Shown here: piece by piece, positions 8,595 to 17,348 of the stretch
Position numbering within the stretch: position 1 is the first letter of the stretch
Layout of the letters: each line of letters opens with the position of its first letter
Assembly (NCBI RefSeq): GCF_000284295.1
Contig: NC_017093.1
Span: 3,720,001 to 3,784,000, forward strand
DNA length: 64,000 nt
Direction: 5' to 3'
From: Actinoplanes missouriensis 431
GTDB lineage: Bacteria; Actinomycetota; Actinomycetes; Mycobacteriales; Micromonosporaceae
Translations under genes and position numbers: made by a program
Notes under the pieces: generated by a model
Seen by the model: only the letters and a program-made list of their open reading frames with translations
Database searches by the model: none
Told to the model about the DNA's origin: nothing

Positions 8595-8654
8595 CTGATC
8601 GGCCTGAACATCGCCCTGCTGCTGGCGGCGGCCGTGGCGGCGTTCACGGTCTGA
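8592..8654 (+). pseudogene. C-terminal stub of a membrane protein
   Basis: Plus-strand codons from about 8592 read 'NLIGLNIALLLAAAVAAFTV' then TGA, a typical last transmembrane helix. There is no plausible start; the upstream sequence is the antisense of the HxlR remnant. It is interpreted as the 3' end of a gene once divergent from HxlR. It overlaps the end of the fusion gene on the other strand by 11 nt. Confidence 0.5.
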
Positions 8655-10998
8655 TCCGGACCGGTTTGCCGGTCGCGGTGCGGGGCAGCTCGGCGACGAT
8701 CGTGATGTCCCGGGGTTGTTCCGCCCGGGACAGCCGGCCGCTGAGCCATTCCCGCAGCTCATCGGCGGTGAGCGAGCGCCCCGGGCGGACCTCGACGGTG
8801 GCTCGTAGCCGCTGGCCGAACTCCGGGTCGTCGACCGGTTCCAGCACGGCGTCGGCCACGTCGGGGTGTCCGCTGAGGATCGCGGCGACCGGGCCGGGGT
8901 AGACGTTCTCCCCACCCGACACGATCATGTCGTCGACACGTCCGTCCACGAAGAGGCGGCCGGCCAGGTCGACGTGGCCGATGTCGCCGGTCGCCGACCA
9001 GCGGCCGTCCGGGTGCCAGCCGCGCACGTGGATCTCCCCGATACCGCCGGATCCCGGTGCGACGATGCCGGTGCCGCCCGGGTCCGGTGCGACGATGCCG
9101 GTGCCGCCCGGGTCCGGTGCGACGATGCGGAACCGGACGCCGCGGGGTGCGCGCCCGACCGTGCCGGGGGCCGCCCGCAGATCCGCGGGGGTGGCCATCG
9201 CCGCCCATCCGGCCTCCGTGGTGGCGTACATGTTGAAGGTCCGGTCGCCGAACCGCTCGCGCAACCGTTCGCACAGGCCCGGGCTGAGCGGGGCGGCGCC
9301 GCTGACCACGCCGCGCAGCGAGGCGAGGACCGGCCATCGCGAGTCCGGCAGGTCGCAGATCCGGCGCAACTGGATCGGTAGCGCGAACAGCAGCCCGGCG
9401 CGGTGCTCCTCCACCGCGTCCAGGATCCGTCCGGGGTCGCCACGGGGCACCAGCACCACCGGGGCACCCAGGACCAGACCGGCGGAGAGGTAGGTCAGCC
9501 CGTACCCGTGATGGGGTGGTGTCGCCACGACGATCGGCTCGCCGCGGCGCACCGGCGTGAGACGCAGATGGGTGGTCACCGGACCTAGCAGGACACGCAG
9601 CGTGAGCGGCCGGGACACCGCCCGCGGAACACCCGTGGTCCCCGAGGTCAGAACGAACGCGCGACCCGGCCGGGCCCGCGGCGGCGGAGGCGCGTCACCC
9701 TCCAGCAACCCGGGCCACGCCATCGAGGGTACGGCCGGAGCAATCCCGCCCGGCTCGTGCACCAGCGCGGTGACCCGTTCCCGTTCCAGCACCGCGGTCA
9801 GGCGCTCCCGGGGCAGATCGGGCGGCAGCAGGATCACGTCGGCGCCGAGCCGGGCCAGTCCCGCCGCCACCGCCACGAACCCCCGGTGCCCGTCGCAGGC
9901 CAGCCCGACCCGGTCTCCGGCGCGCACCCCGAGCCGGGCCGCCGCGGTCGCCGCGCAGATCTCCGCCATCCTCGCCAGTTCCGGGTAGGTGACCGGCCCG
10001 TCCGCGTCGATCAGCGCGACGCCGCCCGGCGGTCCGGCGGCGATCGCGGTGGCCAGGCTGCGCCCGTGCCGGGAACTCGCGCGTGCCAGCCGGAGCAGCC
10101 GGTCCGGTCGCCACAGCCCGGCCGCGGCGAGCACCCGCGCCGGCTCCGCCGCGTCGATGAGTCGCAAGCCCAGGGCCAGCGCTTTCTCCACGGTGCCGGG
10201 CAGCGCCGCCGACACGACCGCGCCGAGCCGGGCCCACCACGGCCACCAGGACCGGCGGTGGGCCACCGCGCGGCAGACGATCCCGGCCGCCTCGTCCGCC
10301 GACATCGCCGGGACGTTGCGGTAGTGCGGCGTGGGCGCGCTCATCCGGGTGCGGACCAGATTGAGGTACGCCGTGCTGACCGTGACCCGGTCGCGCCGCA
10401 TCTCCACGGCGGCGCAGCGCAGCCACGCGTCGAACGCCGCTTTCGAGGCCAGATAGGCGGACCAGTTCGGCGTGCGCGTCGCGAGCCCGGCGGTGGCGAC
10501 GTTGACGACGTGCCCGCCGCCGCCGGCCGCCCGCATCGCCGGCAGCAGCACCAGCAGCATCTGGACCGGACCCAGGTGGTTGAGGCTCATCGTGCGCTCG
10601 ACGTCGTGGAACCGGTCGGCGGTGTCGGCGACCGAACGCCGGATCGAGCGGCCGGCGTTGCAGACGACGACGTCGATCCGCCGGTACCGCCTCACCAGCT
10701 CGGCGGCGAGGGAAGCGGCGGCCTCGGGGGCGGAGAGGTCGGCCGGGTGGACGTGCGCCGTCCCGCCGGCCGCCACGATCTCGTCGCGGACCCGCTCCAG
10801 CCGTTCGACGGTGCGCGCCACGAGCAGGACCGTCGCGCCGGCCGCGGCGAGGCGTCGTGCGGTGGCCTCGCCGATCCCCTCGGAGGCGCCGGTGACCAGC
10901 ACGGTCCGGCCGGCGACGGCGGAGGCCAGCCGGCGGGGGCGTGGACCGCGCCCGGTGATTCCCGCCGCGATCCGCACCCAGTGCTTGAAGTGATCCAC
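8644..10998 (-). CDS. SDR oxidoreductase fused to acyl-CoA synthetase-like ligase
   Basis: 784 residues. Residues about 25-250 are a short-chain dehydrogenase: 'TVLVTGASEGIGEATARRLA' (NAD(P) loop), 'VVCNAGRS', and 'YLASK', the active-site YxxxK. Residues about 330-784 are an ANL ligase: 'FVLTSGTTGVPRAVSRP' (ATP loop), 'NMYATTEAGW', 'SATGDIGHVD', 'RVDDMIVSGGENVYP' and the C-terminal 'RTATGKPVRI' with the catalytic Lys. A carboxylate could be activated and reduced or modified by one chain; substrate unknown. The ligase part carries a 30-bp tandem duplication. Start at ATG 10998. Confidence 0.88.
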   Translation of the reverse strand: MDHFKHWVRIAAGITGRGPRPRRLASAVAGRTVLVTGASEGIGEATARRLAAAGATVLLVARTVERLERVRDEIVAAGGTAHVHPADLSAPEAAASLAAELVRRYRRIDVVVCNAGRSIRRSVADTADRFHDVERTMSLNHLGPVQMLLVLLPAMRAAGGGGHVVNVATAGLATRTPNWSAYLASKAAFDAWLRCAAVEMRRDRVTVSTAYLNLVRTRMSAPTPHYRNVPAMSADEAAGIVCRAVAHRRSWWPWWARLGAVVSAALPGTVEKALALGLRLIDAAEPARVLAAAGLWRPDRLLRLARASSRHGRSLATAIAAGPPGGVALIDADGPVTYPELARMAEICAATAAARLGVRAGDRVGLACDGHRGFVAVAAGLARLGADVILLPPDLPRERLTAVLERERVTALVHEPGGIAPAVPSMAWPGLLEGDAPPPPRARPGRAFVLTSGTTGVPRAVSRPLTLRVLLGPVTTHLRLTPVRRGEPIVVATPPHHGYGLTYLSAGLVLGAPVVLVPRGDPGRILDAVEEHRAGLLFALPIQLRRICDLPDSRWPVLASLRGVVSGAAPLSPGLCERLRERFGDRTFNMYATTEAGWAAMATPADLRAAPGTVGRAPRGVRFRIVAPDPGGTGIVAPDPGGTGIVAPGSGGIGEIHVRGWHPDGRWSATGDIGHVDLAGRLFVDGRVDDMIVSGGENVYPGPVAAILSGHPDVADAVLEPVDDPEFGQRLRATVEVRPGRSLTADELREWLSGRLSRAEQPRDITIVAELPRTATGKPVRIRP
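9041..9129. repeat. 30-bp in-frame tandem repeat inside the ligase domain
   Basis: Two identical 30-bp units (9061-9090, 9091-9120) with partial flanking copies add 'IVAPDPGGTG' decapeptides between the conserved ligase core and the 'GEIHVRG' strand. Reading frame is preserved, so the change is a loop-length variation. Confidence 0.9.
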
Positions 10999-11081
10999 CG
11001 CGACATTGTGGAGCCTGCCGCGGTGGCCGTCACGGGGCCCGAGCCGGCGGGGTCCTCCGGCGACACCCGCCGTCGGTGTGA

Positions 11082-11361
11082 CCTGCGTGCGTCACGGCTC
11101 GCGGAGCCCCGCGGAGACCAGCGGAGGCGAGCCGTAGCGCACGCAGGCTTCCCGCCCGTTTGACCTGCTTGGTCTACGGCTCGCGGGGCTCAGCCGTAGC
11201 TCAGACATGTGATCAAGCCGGTTTTGCCTGTGTGAACGACGGCTCGGCTCGGCGAGCCGTCGTTCAGCCATGTCACAGGCCCGGCGATTTTACCTGCGCC
11301 AGCTACGGCTCGGGTCCAGCGGGCGTCCCGTGCCGGAAACCGAGCCGTAGCGCAGGCATGT
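11082..11361. repeat. Cluster of four related long palindromes
   Basis: The 423 bp between genes (10999-11421) contain no convincing ORF but four consecutive inverted repeats: arms 11082-11102/11127-11147, 11164-11181/11192-11209, 11226-11246/11253-11280 and 11292-11313/11340-11361. All share a core (T/G)ACGGCTCG paired with CGAGCCGT(A/C). Left flanks resemble ACCTGCG and right flanks of units 2-4 end CAGNCATGT. Where unit 3 has GACGG it also has CCGTC, while units 2 and 4 have TACGG with CCGTA, so pairing is conserved although bases differ. A REP-like, attenuator or structured-RNA role is possible. Confidence 0.85.
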
Positions 11362-11421
11362 CATTCCGGCGCAGGGCAGGACGATGCGGAAGTCCACGGA
11401 ACGGATACCGGCATTTTTCGG

Positions 11422-12441
11422 CTACGTCGCCGGAGGCCCGGAGGCCGGGTTCTGACCGGCGCCCGGCGCGGATGCCTGCCCCGGACCTTGGAACGGCGGC
11501 GCGGATGCCTGGCCTGGACCTTGGAACGGCGGCGCGGGGGCCGGGCCCGGACCTTGGAACGGTGAGGGGGATGCCGGGTCCTGGCCGGCGAAGGGCGGCG
11601 GGCCGTAGTTCTGCGCCGGGGGAGCGCCCACCCGCAGATCCTGCACCGGCACGTCCTGCCCGAACGTCGCGGCCAGCGGCACGGTCACCCCCTGCGTCGC
11701 CACCTCGGCGCCCTCCCGGACGGCGGCATGCACCGCCTCGCGCATGGCCCGGATCCGCTCGGTGCGCAGCATCTGGTTGATCGAGCCGGTGCGTCCCAGC
11801 ATCCCGCCGACCAGGTCCTTGAGGTAGTGCCCGATGAGCGTCGCGCCGCGCCGGCTGCGCCACATCGTCCAGCCGAGGTAGAGGCTGCTGCCGTACGGGA
11901 AGACGGTCACGTAGACGCGATAGCTCCGGTCGCTGATCAGCAGCCGGTTGTTGACCATCTCGGGGGCCAGGAAGTCGCTGCGGACCCGGACCGCGTGCGC
12001 GTTCAGCGGGAAGCCCCGGCGGCGCAGCGTGCCGTAGATCGCCGCGTACGCCGAGTCGGCCGCCTGGTACCGCTCCTCCAGCAGCGTCTTCCACTCGGCG
12101 ATCGGCTCGTCGACCCGGGACGCGAGCAGCACCAGCCAGAACACCGCGAACGACAGCAGCGAACCGATCGTGAACAGCCCGCCGCCGGGGTTGTTGCCGG
12201 AGAAGATCGACGGCTCCGAGCCGAGCGTGACGAGCACGCCGAGGAAGGCGAAGACCGCCCAGACGAGGAACGCCGACACGGCCGCGCCCAGCCAGAGCCG
12301 CACGATGGTCCAGGTGGACACCGATTCGTCGAAGCCGAGCTCGATGCCGCCGTACCGCAGACCCTGCATCCGGTACGCGACGTCGCCACTCCCCGGACCG
12401 ACCGGGGACGGCTGCCGCGGTGCCTCACCGGGCATGCTCAT
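11422..12441 (-). CDS. Membrane protein with proline-rich repetitive tail
   Basis: 339 residues. Two hydrophobic helices at roughly 47-70 and 88-112 are followed by a soluble domain ('YLGWTMWRSRRGATLIGHYL') and a disordered tail with 'PPFQGPGQASA'-type repeats. 'GFPLNAHAVRVRSDFLAPEM' lies after the second helix. I do not recognise the family. Start ATG 12441 has AAGGAA upstream. The stop of the zinc-ribbon gene lies 26 bp upstream, so the two probably form one operon. Confidence 0.75.
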   Translation of the reverse strand: MSMPGEAPRQPSPVGPGSGDVAYRMQGLRYGGIELGFDESVSTWTIVRLWLGAAVSAFLVWAVFAFLGVLVTLGSEPSIFSGNNPGGGLFTIGSLLSFAVFWLVLLASRVDEPIAEWKTLLEERYQAADSAYAAIYGTLRRRGFPLNAHAVRVRSDFLAPEMVNNRLLISDRSYRVYVTVFPYGSSLYLGWTMWRSRRGATLIGHYLKDLVGGMLGRTGSINQMLRTERIRAMREAVHAAVREGAEVATQGVTVPLAATFGQDVPVQDLRVGAPPAQNYGPPPFAGQDPASPSPFQGPGPAPAPPFQGPGQASAPPFQGPGQASAPGAGQNPASGPPAT

Positions 12442-12467
12442 GAAGGATTCCTTCCACTCGTGTGCCG

Positions 12468-13658
12468 TCAGGCCAGGGTGACCTGGATGCCGGTCGCGGA
12501 CGCCTCGGCGATGCCGGTGACCCGGAAGGCCGCCTCGCCGCTCTCGGTCTGTCGCGTGCCGGAGAAGTCGGTGTACTTCGCGGTCCAGCGGACCTTGCCG
12601 GTCCCGTCGTCGGAGATCGTCGCGCCGGCGCCACCGCCCAGCCAGCCGCCCTGCGCCGGCGCCACCGAGATCTTCGGGTACGCGGTGACGCTCCACTGCA
12701 CGCTGGCGTCCTGCCCCCACACGTTCAGGGCGAACGGGCAGCCCGCGGTCTGCGCCACGGTCGTCGCCGCGCACTTGTCGATCGTCGCGCGCACGGTCGA
12801 CTCGATCTCCTCCTGCGCGCCGGCGGCGAGGACAGGCGTGCCGAAGTCCAGCGTGGTGGCGTAGATGCCCTGACCCATCCGCGCCGGAACCCCGGTCGCG
12901 GTGGCCCCGGAGTAGAGCGCGTTGCCCGCGACCTCGGCGGTGAACCAGCCGGGGAAGGCGGCCGGTTCGGCGAGCGCCGCCTCGGTCAGCTCGACGCCGT
13001 TGACGGTGACCGCCCGGCCCTGGACGCCGGTCAGCTGCAGCGCCACGAACGGCGCGAGCACCTGGTAGTCCTCGTCCTCGGCCGGCCGGACGACCAGGAT
13101 CTGATGGTCGACCTCGGTGTCACCGGCGCGGTAGTGGACATCGACGAGCTGGGCGTCCCGCCCGTACGGGATGTCGGCCTCCCTGCTCTCGCCGACCGTG
13201 ACGTCCGTCGGGCGCACCGCCGGGTCGCTGAGCGCGGCGTCGCTGATCAGCGGGTACCGGGCGGTGTCGAGCTCGCTGATCCGGTTCACGTGCTGGAGGG
13301 CGCGGCCGGCGTCGCCGTCGGCGAGCGCGTCGAAGTAGTCCTCGACCACCGACTGCGGGGTGTCGGCGAGCAACCGGGTCCCGGCGATCACGGCGGTGCC
13401 GGCGAGCAGGACCACGAGGGCCGCCCCGATCGCCACGATCAGCGGGCGGCGGGACGGCGGCGGTGGTGCGCCGAACGCGACCTCCGGCATCGGCGCCGGC
13501 GGGGTGACCGGGGGCGGCGCGACGACGGCCGGGGCGCCGGCGCCGACCAGCTCGGGCACCACCGGCATCCCGCAGTAGCGGCATGAGCCCTGGTCAGCGG
13601 TGACGCTGCCGCCGCAGCGGAAGCACACGCCGGCCGCGGTCGCCTCGGCTGATCCCAT
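12468..13658 (-). CDS. Zinc-ribbon membrane-anchored protein
   Basis: 396 residues. N-terminal 'CFRCGGSVTADQGSCRYCG' is a CxxC...CxxC zinc ribbon, followed by a Pro-rich linker, one transmembrane helix ('PLIVAIGAALVVLLAGTAVI') and an extracytoplasmic domain of about 270 residues with two late cysteines. Cytoplasmic zinc finger plus external domain is common in actinobacterial envelope proteins of unknown role. It probably heads an operon with the next membrane protein. ATG 13658. Confidence 0.8.
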   Translation of the reverse strand: MGSAEATAAGVCFRCGGSVTADQGSCRYCGMPVVPELVGAGAPAVVAPPPVTPPAPMPEVAFGAPPPPSRRPLIVAIGAALVVLLAGTAVIAGTRLLADTPQSVVEDYFDALADGDAGRALQHVNRISELDTARYPLISDAALSDPAVRPTDVTVGESREADIPYGRDAQLVDVHYRAGDTEVDHQILVVRPAEDEDYQVLAPFVALQLTGVQGRAVTVNGVELTEAALAEPAAFPGWFTAEVAGNALYSGATATGVPARMGQGIYATTLDFGTPVLAAGAQEEIESTVRATIDKCAATTVAQTAGCPFALNVWGQDASVQWSVTAYPKISVAPAQGGWLGGGAGATISDDGTGKVRWTAKYTDFSGTRQTESGEAAFRVTGIAEASATGIQVTLA

Positions 13659-13739
13659 AACCGCAGAACCCCTGTCCGATACAGGAAGAATGGACCATGG
13701 TCATCTTAGGTGACCGCGGTGACCGATTGGGGGCCTCGG

Positions 13740-14354
13740 TCAGCGTGGGCCGTAGACCAGCCGTTGGATCGCGGTGACCAGGTCCTCCACGGCGTCGTGC
13801 AGCTCGGCGTCGGTGGCGCCGGCCAGCCGGTTGTAGCGCGAGTCGCGCAGCGCCGAGATCATCTCGGCGAGCCGGTCGGCGGCGATGTCGCTGGTCGCGG
13901 TGCCGTCCGCCTGGTCGCGGCGGATCTTGGCGGCGGCCCGCTGGTCGTACCGGATCTTGGTCTGGGTGAGCAGCGTGCGCAGCGGCTCGGAGGAGGCGGC
14001 GGCGGTCGCCGAGCAGGAGAGCAGCCCGGCGTTCTCCCGCCACAGCGTCGCCGAGGCGAGCAGTTGCTCGCGGAGCAGCTCGGGGGAGGGGCCGGCGCTG
14101 TCGAACCACACGTGCGAGGCGGCGAAGTCGTCCGAGACCTGGGTCATCAGCGCGGTCAGGACCGCGGGCTTGGTCGGGAAGTAGAAGTAGAAGCTCGTCC
14201 GCGAGATGCCGGCGCCGCAGGCCAGGTCGTCGATGGTGACCGCCTCGTAGGACCGCTCGGCGAACATGCGCTTCGCCACCTGCAGGATCGCGGCCTCGCG
14301 CAGGTCGCCCTTGGACGGGCCGACCCGGCGGCGTGACGGTGTTGCCTGACTCAT
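13740..14354 (-). CDS. TetR family transcription regulator
   Basis: 204 residues. The N-terminal HTH reads 'REAAILQVAKRMFAERSYE' and 'GISRTSFYFYFPTKPAVLTA', textbook TetR. The helical ligand-binding domain follows. It diverges from an MFS exporter across 83 bp that contain a perfect palindrome, so it most likely represses the exporter and itself until a drug-like ligand binds. ATG 14354. Confidence 0.93.
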   Translation of the reverse strand: MSQATPSRRRVGPSKGDLREAAILQVAKRMFAERSYEAVTIDDLACGAGISRTSFYFYFPTKPAVLTALMTQVSDDFAASHVWFDSAGPSPELLREQLLASATLWRENAGLLSCSATAAASSEPLRTLLTQTKIRYDQRAAAKIRRDQADGTATSDIAADRLAEMISALRDSRYNRLAGATDAELHDAVEDLVTAIQRLVYGPR

Positions 14355-14380
14355 GTCGAGCAGTCTCCCACTGTGATCAT

Positions 14381-14415
14381 CGACGCGCCGACCAAAAAAC
14401 TCGACGCGGCGTCGA
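14381..14415. promoter_or_regulatory. Probable TetR operator between divergent genes
   Basis: TCGACGC-G-GCGTCGA (14401-14415) is a perfect 15-bp palindrome. An imperfect copy CGACGCGCCG lies at 14381-14390, and both are followed by an A-run (ACCAAAAAAC, AAAAAC). Two spaced sites between a TetR gene and its divergent exporter is the usual autoregulatory layout. Confidence 0.75.
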
Positions 14416-14437
14416 AAAACAAGGTTACTGTACGACC

Positions 14438-15874
14438 GTGACCCCTCCCGTACGCCCGCGGCTGCTCCTGCTCGCCGCCGCAGCAGCCAGCTTCCTGCTC
14501 TCGTTGATCCAGTCCATCCCCGTCCCGGTGCTGCCGCAGATCGCCCAGCAGCTCGGCGCGGACGCCACCACCGTGGGCTGGGTGTCCACCGCGACACTGC
14601 TCGCCGCGTCCGCGTGCACCCCGCTGCTCGGCCGTCTCGGCCACGTCGTCGGCATCAAGCCGGTCTTCATCGGGACGCTGATCGTCACCCTCGTGGGCAG
14701 CCTGATCGCGGCCACCGTGCAGGACGTGACCTGGCTGATCGTCGCCCGGGTGCTGCAGGGCACCAGCTTCGGCCTGTTCCCGCTCGGCATGAGCCTGCTG
14801 CGCCACGAGCTGCCGCCCGCGAAGCTGACCAGCGGGATGGCGACCGTCGCCTCCACGCTCGGCGTCGGCGGTGGCGTCGCGCTCGTCGCCTCCGGCCTGC
14901 TCATGCAGGGTGACGGCGACTACCGGCGGATCTTCTGGCTCTGCGTGGCGGTCACCGCCCTCGCGCTGGCGCTCGCGTTCACGCTGCCCCGCCGGGCCGG
15001 CGCCGGCGGACGGGTCGACGTGCTCGGCGCGGTCGTGCTCTCGGCCGGACTGGTCAGCCTGCTGCTCCCGATCTCGCAGGGGCACACCTGGGGCTGGACC
15101 TCGGCCCGCGTGCTGCTGCTCTTCACCGCCGCCGTGGTCATCCTGGTCGGCTTCTACCTGCTCGAACGCCGGACCGCCGCGCCGCTGGTCTCGGTGGAGA
15201 TGCTGCGGCACCGCCCGATCCTGGTCGCCAACCTCGCCGCGATGGCGGTCGGCTTCGCGATGTTCGCCCTTCAGCTGTCGACCAGCTACTTCGTGCAGAG
15301 CCCGCGGGCGTACACCGGGTTCGGGTTCAGCGCGACGGTGCTGGAGACCAGCCTGGTCTTCCTGCTGCCCGGCGCCGCGGCCAGCGTGGTGGTCGGCCCG
15401 CTCGCCGGTGTGCTGATGGGCCGGATCGGTCCCCGCAACGTGCTGGCGCTGGCCTGCGGCCTCGCGGCGGCGGGGATGGCGTCGCTGACGCTGCTGCACG
15501 ACAACCGGGTCGAGACGATCACCGCGTTCGTGGTGGCGAGCTGCGCGATCGCGATGGCCTACGCGGCGATGCCGGCGCTGCTGGTCAGCCACGTGCAGCC
15601 GGCCGAGACGGGCATCGCCAACTCGGTGAACTCGATCATGCGTACCGTCGGCGGCACCATCGGCGGCGCGCTGGTGATCACGATCCTGGCCGCGCGGACG
15701 CACTCCTACGGCACGCTGGCGCTCCCGACCGAGAACGCGTTCCGGCTCAGTTACGGCATCGGCGCGGTCATCTTCGCGATCGGCGGCCTGCTGGTGCTGC
15801 TCTTCATCGACCGGCCCGCCCGGGCCCGCGCCGAGGAGCCGGTCGTCGCGGCCCCCGCACCGGCCGTGGTGTAA
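14438..15874 (+). CDS. MFS drug-efflux transporter, DHA2 (14-TM) type
   Basis: 478 residues, almost entirely hydrophobic. Helix 1 is 'LLLLAAAAASFLLSLIQSIP'; the loop 2-3 motif is 'LGRLGHVVGIKPVF' and motif C-like glycine/proline elements appear later. Length and helix count (about 14) fit DHA2 proton antiporters that export antibiotics or dyes. GTG 14438 is the first start after the operator region. The divergent TetR gene is its likely regulator. Substrate unknown. Confidence 0.9.
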   Translation: MTPPVRPRLLLLAAAAASFLLSLIQSIPVPVLPQIAQQLGADATTVGWVSTATLLAASACTPLLGRLGHVVGIKPVFIGTLIVTLVGSLIAATVQDVTWLIVARVLQGTSFGLFPLGMSLLRHELPPAKLTSGMATVASTLGVGGGVALVASGLLMQGDGDYRRIFWLCVAVTALALALAFTLPRRAGAGGRVDVLGAVVLSAGLVSLLLPISQGHTWGWTSARVLLLFTAAVVILVGFYLLERRTAAPLVSVEMLRHRPILVANLAAMAVGFAMFALQLSTSYFVQSPRAYTGFGFSATVLETSLVFLLPGAAASVVVGPLAGVLMGRIGPRNVLALACGLAAAGMASLTLLHDNRVETITAFVVASCAIAMAYAAMPALLVSHVQPAETGIANSVNSIMRTVGGTIGGALVITILAARTHSYGTLALPTENAFRLSYGIGAVIFAIGGLLVLLFIDRPARARAEEPVVAAPAPAVV

Positions 15875-15941
15875 CGCAGCCGCACCTCAGGCGCACCCCC
15901 GGCCGACTCGTCGCCGCCGCTGCCGCACCGACTTCTCTGGC

Positions 15942-17342
15942 ATGAGCCCCAGGTGGAAGCAGGTCGCGGCAGTGGCGGCGACAGCGCTGATCAGTGTGAC
16001 CGGCCTCCAGGCGGCCGGTCCGGCCCAGGCCGCGCCGGTCACCGGTTCGAAGACGGTGTACTTCACGTTCGACGACGGGCCCGGCACGGGTACGGCCGAG
16101 CTGCTCGACGCCACCGCCGCCTACGACGCCAAGGTCAGCCTCTTCTACACCGGCCGGCACGGCGAACAGTCGCCGGAGCTGGTGGCCCGCGCGGCCGCCG
16201 AGGGGCACGTCATCGGCAACCACACCTACAGCCACCGGCGGCTGCCCACCCTGACCGGCGCCGAGGTCGAGCAGGAGCTGATCAAGGCACGTACCGCGCT
16301 GGAGCCGTACGTCAGCAACTGCTGGCGGCCGCCGGGCTGGCAGACCTCCCCGGCGATCGAGCAGATCGCGAAGAGCCTCGGCCTGCGGCAGACCCTGTCG
16401 ATCATGGACCCGATGGAGAGCCGCCGGGTGTTCATCCCGGCGTCCTGGACGGACGAGGACCAGATCGTCTCGACCGTGCGGGAGAAGGTCTTCGACGGCG
16501 CGATGGTGACGCTGCACGCCGAGACGTCCGGCGCCGGGGCGCAGCTGCGGGCGTTCGAGCGGCTGCTGCCGCTGCTGACCGCTCAGGGGTACCGGTTCAA
16601 GGCGCTGCCGTACTGCGGGATGCCGACGGTGAAGCTGCTCGCGGTGGGCGACGGCATCTCCGGCGCCGGCGAGTACCGCACCGAGCTGGACGCGCTGCTG
16701 CGCCGGGGCGCCGAGCCGCACGGGCTGAACTTCCGCTGGGTCGGCGACGTGGCCGGCAACCCCCGGGTGGGGATCAGCCACGACGAGTACGCAGGCTGGA
16801 CCACGCAGCAGGTGGACCGCAACATCAGCCGCCTGCAGAGCGCCCACCAGCCGGACGTCATCCTGGTGAACGCCGGCGGTGTCGACATGCAGCGGGGCGC
16901 GACCGCGAACACGGTCGCCCGCCGGACGGCCGCGCTGCTGGCGCACATCCGCGAGAACCAGCCGGACGTCACCGTCCTGGTGTCGATCCCGACGGCCCCA
17001 GCCGCGACCCCGGCCCCGGCAGCGCGGCGCAGCACGGTCACGCTCGAAGCAGCGAAGCGCAAGGGAGCCAAGCCCAAGACAGCCAAGCCGAAGAAGGCGC
17101 AGCCGAAGGCGGCCAAGCCCAGCGCCGCGCAGCAGAAGGCCGCGAAGCAGACCGCGGCTCTCCAGCGTGCGATGCGGGCCGTGATCCGTGACGCCGGCGC
17201 CGGCTTCCACGCCGTCGACCTGCGCGGCCTGGCCTTGGACGGCGGCGACCGCGCCCAGCGCACGGTCGCGAACCGGTACTACCGGGCGCTGCGCGGCGCC
17301 GTACCGGGCAGCAGCACCTGGGCAGCCGACCCGCAGCCCTGA
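15942..17342 (+). CDS. Secreted polysaccharide deacetylase with degenerate SGNH-like domain
   Basis: 466 residues. Signal peptide about 1-31 ends 'AQA'. The NodB deacetylase domain (about 35-225) has 'YFTFDDGPG' (catalytic base and metal Asp), 'GNHTYSHRRL' (metal His pair) and 'WRPPGW'. The second domain (about 230-465) follows SGNH-hydrolase order, but the nucleophile block is 'GDGIS' instead of GDSI and the third block is 'NAGGVD' instead of GTND, so it is probably inactive. A Lys/Ala/Pro-rich insert at about 365-400 interrupts it. Likely deacetylates cell-wall or chitinous glycans. Confidence 0.85.
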   Translation: MSPRWKQVAAVAATALISVTGLQAAGPAQAAPVTGSKTVYFTFDDGPGTGTAELLDATAAYDAKVSLFYTGRHGEQSPELVARAAAEGHVIGNHTYSHRRLPTLTGAEVEQELIKARTALEPYVSNCWRPPGWQTSPAIEQIAKSLGLRQTLSIMDPMESRRVFIPASWTDEDQIVSTVREKVFDGAMVTLHAETSGAGAQLRAFERLLPLLTAQGYRFKALPYCGMPTVKLLAVGDGISGAGEYRTELDALLRRGAEPHGLNFRWVGDVAGNPRVGISHDEYAGWTTQQVDRNISRLQSAHQPDVILVNAGGVDMQRGATANTVARRTAALLAHIRENQPDVTVLVSIPTAPAATPAPAARRSTVTLEAAKRKGAKPKTAKPKKAQPKAAKPSAAQQKAAKQTAALQRAMRAVIRDAGAGFHAVDLRGLALDGGDRAQRTVANRYYRALRGAVPGSSTWAADPQP

Positions 17343-17348
17343 CCGCGC

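Noticed and set aside
11160..11780. Plus-strand frame running through the palindrome cluster
   Set aside because: It begins inside a hairpin, repeats Tyr-Gly-Ser motifs that follow from the palindromes, and then lies antisense to the membrane-protein gene; no ribosome site.
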